Positions 1-9,669 of a stretch of DNA of 64,000 nucleotides are shown here, piece after piece. Source of the stretch: Cellulophaga sp. L1A9 (GTDB taxonomy: Bacteria; Bacteroidota; Bacteroidia; Flavobacteriales; Flavobacteriaceae); the NCBI RefSeq assembly GCF_009797025.1, contig NZ_CP047027.1:1116001-1180000 (forward strand). Reading direction: 5' to 3'. Position 1 is the stretch's first letter. Every line of letters begins with the position of its first letter. A model generated the notes under the pieces. That model saw only the letters and a list, made by a program, of their open reading frames with translations, searched no databases and was not told where the DNA came from. A program made the translations under genes and the position numbers.

Positions 1-73
1 ATGAGGGTCACTGTGGAAAACCGCAGTCTAGATTAAAATTTTGATCTTAATTTTCTGGCATCAATTAAAAAAC

Positions 74-1570
74 ATGGAAATAATAAAAAATAACCCATAC
101 CGTATTGCTGGTATTCTGTCAAATGCTTCTGAAAGAGAATTACAAAAGCAAAAAACCAAAATTAGAGCATTCTCAAAGGTTGGAAAAGAAATTAAATCTG
201 ATTTTGATTTTGATGTTCTTGGAAATATAACAAGAACAGAAGATTTAATTGATAAGGCATTTTCAAATGTGGAACAAAACCAAGATAAAGTAAACTTCTC
301 CTTGTTTTGGTTTTTAAATGCAAGTCCTTTTGATAATACGGCATTTGAATATCTTAAGAATGGTAATGACGAAAAAGCAGATGAAATATGGAAAAAAGTA
401 ACCCAAAATAAAGAAGTAAATTCTAAAAATTTCTCGGCCTTCAGTAATTTAGGAACTTATAAATTATTGAGCGAATCTCAAGATGATATAAAGGACGGTA
501 TTAACGCTAAAGTAAAACTGATTGAATCAGATTTTTTTAAAAACTTTGTCCATACCGTTGCTGATGAAACTTTTACAATTGATAGTGAAAAACAAATAGA
601 AAAATTGATTGATGAATTACTAATGCAATTCAAAAACCAATATTCAAGCACGGAAACATTACAATTATTTAGTAATTGTAATGATTTAATACAAAAATAT
701 CTTTCAAAAAAATTTACAGAAGAACCAATCCACAATATTGAGAGCCTAATTGAAAGCACAAAAAACAAAAGAAAGAAAAACAAAAGTGATGCATATCAAT
801 ACGGATTAAATTTAGCTAATAAATGTAAAGCTGAATTAATTCTTCTACACTCTTTAATAGGAAGGACAGACTTAAAATATAAAACAGTTGCGGACCAGTT
901 AGCAAATGAAATAATGCAATGTGGAATTGATTATTTCAATAAAAGTAAAGAAGATAATGCAAGTAACAATTATCTCCAATCAGCGCAAAAGTTAACTAAA
1001 ATTGCAGATAGCATAGCGGTTGGTAAGTTAACTAAAGAAAGAGCCCAAGACAGTCTAGCTACACTTGAAGAAATGAAAGACAGGGAACTTTCACAAGCGA
1101 TTGATGTATTGGAATCTATAAAATCTGCTTATGAAAACAATGCTGTGCAATTAATGGCACAAGTAAAAAAACAAGAGGCTTCTATGGGGTATGGTCAATC
1201 AATAAATTGGTCTAAAGTAACAGAAATGATTATGAATTCTATTGATTGGGATAAAGCAACAGAATTAATTATCGATGTAATACCAAAAGAGAATATCGTA
1301 AAAATCAAGAACAGTCAAAATACTTCTAAAATCAACGATTACAAAAAATTAGTTGACTTTATACTCGGAAAATTGGGTTATTCACACAAAATCAAAGTTA
1401 AATATCTACAATATTGGGAATCTACAAGAATAGCAACAACTGCTACTAGAACATCATCTACAAGAACAGCATCTACTCCACAATCAACAGAAAATGAAGG
1501 AATACCAGATTGGTTGAAATGGGTTGGTGGAATAATATTATTTATCCTTTTACTTAAAGCTTGTAATTAA
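74..1570 (+). CDS. J-like, tail-anchored protein of an Hsp70 cluster (unknown function)
   Basis: No named family recognised. The first ~110 residues begin NPYRIAGILSNASERE followed by a basic helix and a tryptophan-rich stretch (FSLFWFLNASPFD). This pattern resembles the degenerate DnaJ-like N-termini found beside divergent Hsp70 genes, but there is no HPD tripeptide, so Hsp70 stimulation is an inference. The middle is helical and Lys/Glu-rich. A Ser/Thr-rich linker near residues 455-475 leads to a single C-terminal hydrophobic helix (about 482-496), suggesting a tail anchor. I prefer the ATG at 74; the frame is open back to a TTG at 41. It is the first gene of a + strand operon and ends 7 bp before the next gene. 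Confidence 0.7.
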   Translation: MEIIKNNPYRIAGILSNASERELQKQKTKIRAFSKVGKEIKSDFDFDVLGNITRTEDLIDKAFSNVEQNQDKVNFSLFWFLNASPFDNTAFEYLKNGNDEKADEIWKKVTQNKEVNSKNFSAFSNLGTYKLLSESQDDIKDGINAKVKLIESDFFKNFVHTVADETFTIDSEKQIEKLIDELLMQFKNQYSSTETLQLFSNCNDLIQKYLSKKFTEEPIHNIESLIESTKNKRKKNKSDAYQYGLNLANKCKAELILLHSLIGRTDLKYKTVADQLANEIMQCGIDYFNKSKEDNASNNYLQSAQKLTKIADSIAVGKLTKERAQDSLATLEEMKDRELSQAIDVLESIKSAYENNAVQLMAQVKKQEASMGYGQSINWSKVTEMIMNSIDWDKATELIIDVIPKENIVKIKNSQNTSKINDYKKLVDFILGKLGYSHKIKVKYLQYWESTRIATTATRTSSTRTASTPQSTENEGIPDWLKWVGGIILFILLLKACN

Positions 1571-1577
1571 ATTAATT

Positions 1578-2519
1578 ATGAAAAAAACACTACTAATAAT
1601 TGCTCTTGTAGCAGTATCTAATCTTTTTGCGCAACAGCAACAAGATTCTATTTTGGTAAAAGAAATACCAATAATAAAAAACAATGTCTTTCAACAAAGA
1701 CAAGAAATAAATGCTTTGACAAAAAAGCTGAACAACCAACGATACCTTTTTAACCAACATAAAAAGGGCTTGGAAACATTAAATCTCAAATCCCAAAAAC
1801 AAGAATATATCATTGACAGTTTAAATCAACTGATAAAAAACAACAGTCAAAATATTGTAACCAATTCAACAGAATTAGGAACAAAAATTAAACAAACAGA
1901 CGAAAATGCAAATTCCAAAATTTCAGAATTAGATAGTAGTTTAGGCAAAAATCGATTGTATTGGATAATTGCAACTTTAACAACACTTTTATTAGGTGGT
2001 TTGGTTTATTGGCTATTAGGCAAACGTATTCAATCGAGTAAAACAGATGTTGAAACTCAAATAAAGAATACCAAAACCGCTTTAGAAGAAAAAAGCGTGA
2101 AATTAGACAACAAATTGGTAGAAGTCTTAGAAACACAATTGAAATTAAAACTAGAAGAAACCAAAGTACAACCTACAACTTCAAACGAAAAAGCAGACCA
2201 TTCTCTAGCGTTAAAAGTAGCAGATGAAGTTATAAGGATTCAAAAGAATTTAAGCCGAATGGACGAGAGCACAAAAGGATTAAAACAATTAGGTTCTTCT
2301 GTTCAACGCATTCAAGACAACTTTGCATCAAACGGTTATGAATTAGTTGAAATGCTAGGTAAAGAATATAATGAAGGGATGAAAGTAACTGCAAACTTCA
2401 CACCTAACGAAGATTTAGAAACAGGGAAACAAATTATATCAAGAATAATAAAACCACAAGTAAACTTCAAAGGCGAAATGATACAAGCTGCACAAATAGA
2501 AGTTAGCGTAGGCGAATAA
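1578..2519 (+). CDS. Membrane-anchored coiled-coil protein of the Hsp70 cluster
   Basis: A 313-residue protein of unknown function. It starts with a signal-peptide-like segment (MKKTLLIIALVAVSNLFAQ). Residues ~30-120 are predicted coiled coil rich in Gln, Asn and Lys. A transmembrane helix lies at about 128-147 (LYWIIATLTTLLLGGLVYWL), and a second charged coiled coil plus a small C-terminal domain follow. If the signal peptide is cleaved, the first coiled coil is periplasmic and the second part cytoplasmic, where the Hsp70 and kinase-AAA products should be. That would make it a plausible envelope sensor or scaffold (inference). Spacing is 7 bp upstream and 10 bp downstream. Confidence 0.7.
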   Translation: MKKTLLIIALVAVSNLFAQQQQDSILVKEIPIIKNNVFQQRQEINALTKKLNNQRYLFNQHKKGLETLNLKSQKQEYIIDSLNQLIKNNSQNIVTNSTELGTKIKQTDENANSKISELDSSLGKNRLYWIIATLTTLLLGGLVYWLLGKRIQSSKTDVETQIKNTKTALEEKSVKLDNKLVEVLETQLKLKLEETKVQPTTSNEKADHSLALKVADEVIRIQKNLSRMDESTKGLKQLGSSVQRIQDNFASNGYELVEMLGKEYNEGMKVTANFTPNEDLETGKQIISRIIKPQVNFKGEMIQAAQIEVSVGE

Positions 2520-2529
2520 AAAAAATCAA

Positions 2530-5055
2530 ATGGCAAGAACAAAAATTGACTACGGAATTGATTTAGGAACTACTAATTCCGCAATTTCAAGAATGGAAAA
2601 TGGAGAAGCAACCATAAAAAAAACTGACACCTTAAAAGACACCATGCCTTCTTCAGTTTACATAAACAAAAAGAAAGCGATACAAGTTGGCGATAGTGCT
2701 TACAATGCTCTAAAACGAGATAAGCTAAAAGCTATGAAAACTTGGAATGATTCTGATTCCAATTCATATATAGAATTTAAAAGAACAATGGGAAGTGATA
2801 AATCCTATTCAAGTTCAAATCTTGGAAGAGATTTAACATCTGAAGAATTATCGGCAGAAGTTTTAAAAACTTTAAAATCTTTTGTAAAAGATGAAAATGT
2901 TAATTCTATCGTCATTACAGTTCCAGCGGCTTTTAAAAACAATCAAAAAGAAGCAACAAGAGAAGCTGCTAAATTAGCTGGCTTTGACCATATAGAGTTA
3001 TTACAAGAACCCGTTGCAGCATCAATGGCCTATGGATTAGATTCCGATAAAAAGGATGGATTTTGGCTCGTTTTTGATTTTGGTGGGGGAACTTTTGATG
3101 CAGCACTTTTAAAAGTTGAGGAAGGTATTATGAAAGTGATTGATACCGAAGGAGATAATTATCTTGGAGGTAAAAATTTAGATTTTGCTATTGTTGATGA
3201 AATAATATTGCCATACATACAAGAAAATTTTGCAATTGATTCCATATTAGGAGATGATTCTAAAAAACAAATTTTAAGAAATGCAATGAAATTTTATGCA
3301 GAAGAAACCAAAATAAAACTTTCATTCAATGATACACACAATATACTTTCAGATTTAGGAGACATTCCCGGAGAAGATGATGAAGGAGAAGAATTTGAAT
3401 TAGATATAACTGTTACACAAACTGACATATCAAATGCCCTTTCACCTGTTTTTCAAAAAGCAATTGATGTTAGCAAAAACCTTTTAGAAAGAAATAATTT
3501 AAAAGGCTCGTCATTAGATTCGCTAATACTTGTTGGTGGCCCAACTTTTTCGCCTGTTTTGCGAAAAATGTTAGAAACACAAATTTGTAAACCTGATACA
3601 AGTGCAGACCCAATGACAGTAGTTTCAAAAGGTGCAGCATTGTATGCTTCAACAGTTGACGTTTCAGAAGAAGTAAGAGAACAAACAAGAGATAAAACTA
3701 AAATTCAGTTAGATATAGCGAATGAATCTTCTACAGTAGAAACAGAAGAGTATGTGCCAATCAAAATTTTGGCTGATAAAACAGAAGGCGAAATCCCTGA
3801 AAAAGTATTTGCAGAAGTTACTAGAGGAGATAAAGCTTGGTCTAGTGGAAAAATTGAAATAAACACTATTGGCGAAATTGTCGAAATTCAGCTAAATGAA
3901 GGAAAAACGAATATTTTTGATGTTGTTTTATATGACGACAAAGGAGATATTTTAGAAAGTGAACCTTCATCTTTTAGTGTAATACAAGGCTCTAAAATTG
4001 GAAGCGCTACGCTTCCTTACAATTTTGGAATAGAATTGAAAGATAAGATAACGGGAAAAGTTAGATTCAAAACTATTAAAGGTTTAGAAAAAAATCAATC
4101 CATACCCGCAGTAGGAACATTAAATGGATTGAAAACACAAAATCAAATTCGTCCAGGAATGGACTCCGATTTCATAAAAATCCCAGTCTATGAAGGTGAG
4201 TATGCATCAGAAGGCACAAGGGCTATTTATAATGAACACGTAACAGATATTTTGATTAGCGGAGCAGATTTACCGACACTATTACCAGAAAATCAAGATG
4301 TTGATTTAACCGTAAATATTGATAGGTCTGAAAAAATAACGGTTACGGCATATTTCCCTTACTTAGACTATACAGCAGAAATAGAGGTGGATAGCACAAA
4401 AACTTCAATTGAAACTTCTTGGTTAGCCAATGAAATAAGAAAAGCTAAAGGAAGTGTTACAGAATTAAAACAAGATGGTAATTCTAATGATATAAAACTT
4501 CAAAAAATTGAATCTGAATTAGAGCAACTTGACAAATCGTTTGAAAATAACAAAAATGATGTTGATGGCAAACAAGAAATTTTAACCAATTTAAGAAAGA
4601 CACTAAAAACAATTGATGAATTGTACGAAACCACTGAATGGCCAAAATTAGAAGAACAATTGAAAGAAGACTTTTACAAGTTAGAAGAAGCCAATACTGA
4701 TTTAGGAAATAATAAATCCACTCAATTGGTTCTTCAATTACGATCACAATTGGATGAAATTATTAAAGCTAAAGATGTAAAAATTGGAAACGTTCTTTTG
4801 GAAGAAATTAATAGTCTCTTCTTTGATCTCACATATATTTATCAACTTATTGGGTTATTACAAAGCTTCAATGATAATTTTGGAAGCTACCATTGGAAAG
4901 ATTCAAATAGAGCTAGACAATTAATAAATAGTGGACTTAGTAAAATATCTGCAAATCCTGATGCAGAAGAATTAAGACAAATATTAATTTCATTATTTAA
5001 TTTATTGCCACAAGATGAAGTGCCTAGTGGAGATAACAATGTTTTAGTAGGTTAA
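2530..5055 (+). CDS. Divergent Hsp70 (DnaK-like) chaperone with long C-terminal extension
   Basis: Hsp70-superfamily ATPase of 841 residues, against about 640 for canonical DnaK. The nucleotide-binding domain is well preserved: phosphate-1 loop GIDLGTTNS (9-17), the EPVAASMAYG region (160-169), phosphate-2 VFDFGGGTFD (181-190) and adenosine loop ILVGGPTF (333-340). After residue ~380 the similarity to the DnaK substrate-binding domain fades. Residues ~400-620 look beta-rich and the last ~200 residues are helical. It is not the housekeeping dnaK: it has no grpE or dnaJ beside it and sits between a membrane coiled-coil gene and a kinase-AAA gene. Substrate specificity cannot be read from the sequence. 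Confidence 0.9.
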   Translation: MARTKIDYGIDLGTTNSAISRMENGEATIKKTDTLKDTMPSSVYINKKKAIQVGDSAYNALKRDKLKAMKTWNDSDSNSYIEFKRTMGSDKSYSSSNLGRDLTSEELSAEVLKTLKSFVKDENVNSIVITVPAAFKNNQKEATREAAKLAGFDHIELLQEPVAASMAYGLDSDKKDGFWLVFDFGGGTFDAALLKVEEGIMKVIDTEGDNYLGGKNLDFAIVDEIILPYIQENFAIDSILGDDSKKQILRNAMKFYAEETKIKLSFNDTHNILSDLGDIPGEDDEGEEFELDITVTQTDISNALSPVFQKAIDVSKNLLERNNLKGSSLDSLILVGGPTFSPVLRKMLETQICKPDTSADPMTVVSKGAALYASTVDVSEEVREQTRDKTKIQLDIANESSTVETEEYVPIKILADKTEGEIPEKVFAEVTRGDKAWSSGKIEINTIGEIVEIQLNEGKTNIFDVVLYDDKGDILESEPSSFSVIQGSKIGSATLPYNFGIELKDKITGKVRFKTIKGLEKNQSIPAVGTLNGLKTQNQIRPGMDSDFIKIPVYEGEYASEGTRAIYNEHVTDILISGADLPTLLPENQDVDLTVNIDRSEKITVTAYFPYLDYTAEIEVDSTKTSIETSWLANEIRKAKGSVTELKQDGNSNDIKLQKIESELEQLDKSFENNKNDVDGKQEILTNLRKTLKTIDELYETTEWPKLEEQLKEDFYKLEEANTDLGNNKSTQLVLQLRSQLDEIIKAKDVKIGNVLLEEINSLFFDLTYIYQLIGLLQSFNDNFGSYHWKDSNRARQLINSGLSKISANPDAEELRQILISLFNLLPQDEVPSGDNNVLVG

Positions 5056-5060
5056 TACAA

Positions 5061-6833
5061 ATGAATAAACCAAATTACATATTATCCAAAGGGCAACGTA
5101 TTGCAAATAAATACACAGTCTCCTTTTTTTTAAAAAAAGGAAATTACGCAGAAACCTATCGTGTAAAAGACCAAGGTGGCAAAACAAAATTATTAAAACT
5201 GTTTGTTTATTCTAAATTAGACAGAACACAATTTAATGACAATGGTGACATTTTAGAAATTGAGATTTTAAAACAAATTAAACATCCTAATTTGGTCAAG
5301 TATTGTGATAAAGGCGAATTGCTTTTAGAAAAGCAAAAATATGCTTTTGTAATTCTCGACTTTATTAGTGGCGAAACGCTAGCCGATAAAATGAAGCGAG
5401 AGCAAACATTCAATCCTTATGGTGCAAAAGATATAGTTTCAGGCGTCTTAAATGGTTTAAACTATTTGCATAATCTCGAGAAGCCAATAATTCATAATGA
5501 TATTACGAACCTAAATATTATGACTGACTTATCTGGTAAAGTGGAAATTCCAAAGATCATTGATTTTGGTTATGCGAGATATTTAAGCCAGTCAAACAAA
5601 GATTTTTTAAAAGATGGTTTAAACCCATTTTATCAAGCCAACGAAAATTTCAACAAAGTATTTTCTGTGCAAAGTGATGTGTTTTCAGTTGGTGTTTTAT
5701 ATTATCATTTACTTTTTGGTTTGCCACCTTGGTTTGTGGAAATTTCAAAATACAAATCAGATAAAATAAAACTAGAAGATGCTGTTTTAGAAGAGCGTAA
5801 GAAACCTTTAAAGTTTGCAAAAAATATAGATGAACAAATACAAAATATCATAAGTAAGGCATTACAACCAAATACTGAAAATCGCTTTAAAAATATAAAA
5901 GAATTTATCCAAGCGATTAATGGAGAATTAGAAATTAAGCAAATTGCTAGTTCAGAAGAGCCAATCATGCCAAAATTAAAAAATATAAAGAGCGGTCAAG
6001 GGTTCAAAGCCATTGCAGGAATGCAAGAACTCAAAGAAACCATACAATTAGATGTAATTGATGCGTTAAATGATAAAGAAAAGTATGCAGAATATGGGTT
6101 AACTATTCCTAACGGAATGTTACTTTATGGGCCACCAGGTTGTGGAAAAACATTTTTTGCGGAACGAATGGCAGAGGAAATTGGTTTTAATTTTTATCAA
6201 ATAAAACCTTCTGATATACAAAGTAAATTTGTAAATCAATCGCAAGAAAATATTAAGAATCTCTTTGATGAAGCTCGTGAAAATGCACCAAGCATCATTT
6301 TTATAGACGAATTAGATGCTTTAGTTCCTAATCGTGATAATTCAAGCGTAAATCACATGAATACGAGTGCTGTAAATGAATTTTTAGCACAAATGAATAA
6401 TTGCGGTGATGACGGTGTCTTTATTATTGGAGCGACAAACAGGCCTAATTCGATTGATCCAGCAATTTTAAGAGCAGGTCGTTTAGATAAAGTAATTTAT
6501 TTACCACCACCAGATTTTGAAGCTCGTGAATTAATGTTCAAACTCTATTTAGAAAAACGACCTAGAGAGGTTGGATTAGATTATTCAGTTTTAGCCAAAG
6601 CAACAGAAAACTATGTCTCAAGTGACATAAAGTTCCTTTGTGATGAAGCTTCAAGAAAAGCTTTAAAAATTAAATCTAGAATTTCAAAAGAAATACTACT
6701 AGAAACAATTAATAGCAATAGACCTTCAATCCCACTAAAAGAATTAAATAGCTACGTAGCTATTAAAACTAAAATGGAAGGTTTAGCGAAAAACACTAAC
6801 GACCGACCTACAATTGGTTTTAAAAACAATTAA
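5061..6833 (+). CDS. Ser/Thr protein kinase - AAA+ ATPase fusion
   Basis: A two-domain protein of 590 residues. The N-terminal ~290 residues are a eukaryotic-type kinase: glycine-rich loop LKKGNYAETYRV (24-35), probable ATP lysine K46, helix-C glutamate around 66-68, catalytic loop HNDITNLN (145-152) and DFG (168-170). The usual catalytic-loop lysine of HRDLKPxN is a threonine here, so activity is likely but not certain. The C-terminal half is a Cdc48/FtsH-type AAA+ module: Walker A GPPGCGKT (357-364), Walker B IIFIDE (412-417), sensor ATN (458-460), and arginines in ILRAGRLD that match the arginine-finger region. There is no protease domain. It starts 5 bp after the Hsp70 gene, suggesting joint action in substrate handling plus signalling (inference). 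Confidence 0.9.
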   Translation: MNKPNYILSKGQRIANKYTVSFFLKKGNYAETYRVKDQGGKTKLLKLFVYSKLDRTQFNDNGDILEIEILKQIKHPNLVKYCDKGELLLEKQKYAFVILDFISGETLADKMKREQTFNPYGAKDIVSGVLNGLNYLHNLEKPIIHNDITNLNIMTDLSGKVEIPKIIDFGYARYLSQSNKDFLKDGLNPFYQANENFNKVFSVQSDVFSVGVLYYHLLFGLPPWFVEISKYKSDKIKLEDAVLEERKKPLKFAKNIDEQIQNIISKALQPNTENRFKNIKEFIQAINGELEIKQIASSEEPIMPKLKNIKSGQGFKAIAGMQELKETIQLDVIDALNDKEKYAEYGLTIPNGMLLYGPPGCGKTFFAERMAEEIGFNFYQIKPSDIQSKFVNQSQENIKNLFDEARENAPSIIFIDELDALVPNRDNSSVNHMNTSAVNEFLAQMNNCGDDGVFIIGATNRPNSIDPAILRAGRLDKVIYLPPPDFEARELMFKLYLEKRPREVGLDYSVLAKATENYVSSDIKFLCDEASRKALKIKSRISKEILLETINSNRPSIPLKELNSYVAIKTKMEGLAKNTNDRPTIGFKNN

Positions 6834-6834
6834 T

Positions 6835-7374
6835 ATGGAAACAATAAATTTCAACAAACTTTTACTTAAAACGGCGTTTTCATGTATGGCCTGTGACGGA
6901 GTTATTGACAAGCGTGAAGTAAAATTGATTCAACAATTACATAAAGAAAATAAAATTTTTGGTGAGATTGATATTAACTCTGAATTTGATACTTTATTAC
7001 TTGCTATAAATAAGGATAATCAACATTTTCTAAAAAATTACTTCAATGAACTTAAATCATCTGAGCTATCAGAATCCAATGAATTAAAATTAATTGAAGT
7101 TGCAATTGCGACCATTAAAGCAGATGATATAATTGAATATAGCGAAATCAAGTTTTTCAAAATTATCCGTTCTAAATTAAAAATTGACAATGAATCAATT
7201 CTTGAAAAACATCCTGACTTTGAAGATTACCTAGAACAAGACATTATTAGTGATTCATATTTGAAACGAATCCAAGATGATTTTTTTGACACTCATACTT
7301 CAAATGAATTTGAATTATTTAATAAAATAGATGACACCATAGATATTATTACATCTAAAAATTCAAAAAAATAA
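6835..7374 (+). CDS. TerB-like domain protein
   Basis: A 179-residue cytoplasmic protein with no signal peptide or membrane helix. It has two TerB-type half-motifs, CMACDGVIDKREVKLI near the N-terminus and IKADDIIEYSEIKFF in the middle, matching the A-x-x-D-G/D-x-I-x-x-x-E pattern of tellurite-resistance TerB domains. TerB domains are metal-binding helical modules common in stress and phage-defence gene sets. The ATG at 6835 lies one base after the stop of the kinase-AAA gene; an upstream in-frame codon inside that gene is possible but less likely. It is the last gene of the compact Hsp70 operon. Confidence 0.7.
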   Translation: METINFNKLLLKTAFSCMACDGVIDKREVKLIQQLHKENKIFGEIDINSEFDTLLLAINKDNQHFLKNYFNELKSSELSESNELKLIEVAIATIKADDIIEYSEIKFFKIIRSKLKIDNESILEKHPDFEDYLEQDIISDSYLKRIQDDFFDTHTSNEFELFNKIDDTIDIITSKNSKK

Positions 7375-7417
7375 CCTCTTTTGTATTGTACCAAGCACAA
7401 ACCATTTAAATAATCAA

Positions 7418-7996
7418 ATGACTATGAAACTACCAAGCTTTTTTATTGATGATTATGACTCCATGAAATATGAAGAAACCATAGATTTTTTTATGTCATG
7501 GACCATTCACTGTGCCGATGAAATTTATAAAGATGTAAATGCTAACGTACATGAATCTGCCCGAAAAATTCTCACACAACTTTTAGCTTACAATAATGCC
7601 AATAATTTAGTCTTTACAGATATTAAAGTTTCAAAACAGTTAAAAAATATTGATCTATGGATTGAGTTAAAGGTTGATAAAAAAGAGAGAATTTTGATTA
7701 TCGAAGATAAAATGTACTCTAATATTCATAACAATCAATTACAACGAAATAAAGAAATAATCGTAGAACACTATGGAGTCGAGAGATCAAAGGATGTTAA
7801 ATATGCATTAATACGACCAGATCACACCTTTGAAGTTCGAGATGAACCAATTCTTAAAAAGTCAAACTTTGTTTATTTCAACCTAGAACAATTAGCAGAC
7901 TGTTTAGAAGAAAAAAGAACAGGACATGATCTGTTTGATGAATTCTGGTTTAACTGGACACTGGACAGTGAAGAAAAACGAGAGAAAAAAATATAA
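7418..7996 (+). CDS. PD-(D/E)XK nuclease superfamily protein
   Basis: A 192-residue protein whose central part carries a PD-(D/E)XK core: IDLWIEL (Asp79), then after a short hairpin ILIIEDKMYS (Glu96-Asp97-Lys98), and a downstream Gln-rich helix (NNQLQRNKE). This arrangement is typical of the PDDEXK_4-like nuclease group found in defence islands. An in-frame ATG two codons later is an alternative start. The 43-bp gap from the TerB gene and 92 bp to hsdM leave it open whether it belongs to the Hsp70 operon, the restriction locus or neither. Confidence 0.7.
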   Translation: MTMKLPSFFIDDYDSMKYEETIDFFMSWTIHCADEIYKDVNANVHESARKILTQLLAYNNANNLVFTDIKVSKQLKNIDLWIELKVDKKERILIIEDKMYSNIHNNQLQRNKEIIVEHYGVERSKDVKYALIRPDHTFEVRDEPILKKSNFVYFNLEQLADCLEEKRTGHDLFDEFWFNWTLDSEEKREKKI

Positions 7997-8088
7997 CTAA
8001 TTAGTATCGTATTTCATTCACAATTACCCTAATTTTTAATCTAAACTGCTATCTTTAAACTCTAATTTAAGTACAACAAACCAAATTA

Positions 8089-9669
8089 ATGACAGCACAA
8101 AAAGCACAGCTAGAACAGCAACTCTGGAATATTGCCAACACCCTACGTGGCAAGATGGATGCCGATGATTTTAGAGACTATATATTAGGTTTCATTTTCT
8201 ACAAATACCTGAGTAAGAAAATGGAGTTATATGCCAATATTATTTTAAAACCAGATCAGTTAACTTTTGATGATATAGAAGGTCATGAAAGTGAAGAAAT
8301 TCTTATCAAAGAAATAAAAAGTGCGGCTTTAGATAAATTAGGGTACTTCTTAAAACCCTCAGAATTGTTTAGCGAGCTTGCTCGCAGAGGAAATGCTGGC
8401 GGTAAAAGTCAGTTTATATTGGGTGATCTTGCCAAGGTATTGAGCCATATTGAGCAAAGTACTATGGGTACCGAAAGCGAAGACGATTTTGGTAACCTTT
8501 TTGAAGATTTAGATTTAACAAGCTCTAAACTGGGGAAATCTGAGAATGATAAAAATGAGCTGATTGTAAAAGTATTGACCCATTTAGATGAGATAGATTT
8601 TGACCTAGAAAATACGGAGAGTGATGTTTTGGGCGATGCCTATGAATACCTTATTGGGCAATTTGCTAGTGGTGCAGGTAAAAAAGCAGGCGAGTTTTAT
8701 ACCCCACAACAAGTATCAAACATTTTAGCACAACTGGTAACCGTAGGGAAAGACAAACTTAAATCTGTTTATGACCCTACCTGTGGTTCTGGTTCTTTAT
8801 TATTACGTGTAGCCAAACAAGTAAAAGAGGTTAGTGCTTTTTATGGGCAAGAAATGAATCCTACTACCTATAACTTGTGTAGAATGAACATGATTATGCA
8901 TGATGTGCATTACAAAAAGTTTGATATTAAAAACGAAGATACCCTAGAACGCCCTCAACATTTAGACGAGCGTTTTGAAGCTATTGTAGCCAACCCACCT
9001 TTTTCTGCAAAGTGGAGCGCTAGCCCACTGTTTATGACCGATGATCGTTTTTCTAACTACGGAAAACTAGCGCCGAGTAGTAAGGCCGATTTTGCTTTTG
9101 TACAACACATGGTGCACCAATTGGCAGATAATGGTACTATGGCATTGGTATTACCACACGGGGTTTTATTCCGTGGTGCTGCAGAAGGGCATATACGTAA
9201 GTACTTAATTAAAGATTGTAATTATTTAGATGCGGTGATTGGCTTACCGGCAAACATATTTTATGGCACCAGTATCCCTACGTGTATTTTGGTGTTGAAA
9301 AAGCAAAGAACAAATAAAAAGGAAGTCTTATTTATTGATGCCAGCCAACATTTTGAAAAAGTAAAAACACAAAATGTATTGCGTGAAGAAGATATAGCGA
9401 AATTACTTACCACGTATAAAGACTATACAAACGGACAGTTTGATACTGCTAATATAGAAAAGTACAGCCATGTAGCACAGCTATCTGAAATTGCTGAAAA
9501 CGATTACAACCTAAATATACCAAGGTATGTAGATACGTTTGAAGAAGAAGAACCTATTGATCTTGAAACGGTAAGCATAGAACTGCAAGCAATTGCAGAG
9601 CAAAGCCAAGCCACAGATGCCACCATCGCCAGTTTCTGTAAAGAATTGGGCATAAACACTCCGTTTTAA
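8089..9669 (+). CDS. hsdM: Type I restriction-modification methyltransferase subunit (HsdM)
   Basis: N6-adenine DNA methyltransferase subunit of 526 residues, a normal length. The N-terminal helical HsdM domain covers about 1-150. The SAM-binding motif is DPTCGSGS (229-236) and the catalytic motif is NPPF (302-305). It forms the modification complex with HsdS and the restriction complex when HsdR joins. Its stop codon overlaps the hsdS start by one base (TAATG), indicating translational coupling. A TATCTTTA sequence near 8050-8057 could be the -7 box of its promoter, but the match is weak. Confidence 0.95.
   Translation: MTAQKAQLEQQLWNIANTLRGKMDADDFRDYILGFIFYKYLSKKMELYANIILKPDQLTFDDIEGHESEEILIKEIKSAALDKLGYFLKPSELFSELARRGNAGGKSQFILGDLAKVLSHIEQSTMGTESEDDFGNLFEDLDLTSSKLGKSENDKNELIVKVLTHLDEIDFDLENTESDVLGDAYEYLIGQFASGAGKKAGEFYTPQQVSNILAQLVTVGKDKLKSVYDPTCGSGSLLLRVAKQVKEVSAFYGQEMNPTTYNLCRMNMIMHDVHYKKFDIKNEDTLERPQHLDERFEAIVANPPFSAKWSASPLFMTDDRFSNYGKLAPSSKADFAFVQHMVHQLADNGTMALVLPHGVLFRGAAEGHIRKYLIKDCNYLDAVIGLPANIFYGTSIPTCILVLKKQRTNKKEVLFIDASQHFEKVKTQNVLREEDIAKLLTTYKDYTNGQFDTANIEKYSHVAQLSEIAENDYNLNIPRYVDTFEEEEPIDLETVSIELQAIAEQSQATDATIASFCKELGINTPF

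Noticed and set aside
1..36. Short frame at the window start ending TAA at 34-36
   Set aside because: Only 11 codons are visible, too little to call a gene end.
6835..7374. Tellurite-resistance operon
   Set aside because: Only a TerB-like domain is present; TerC, TerD or TerE-like genes are absent.
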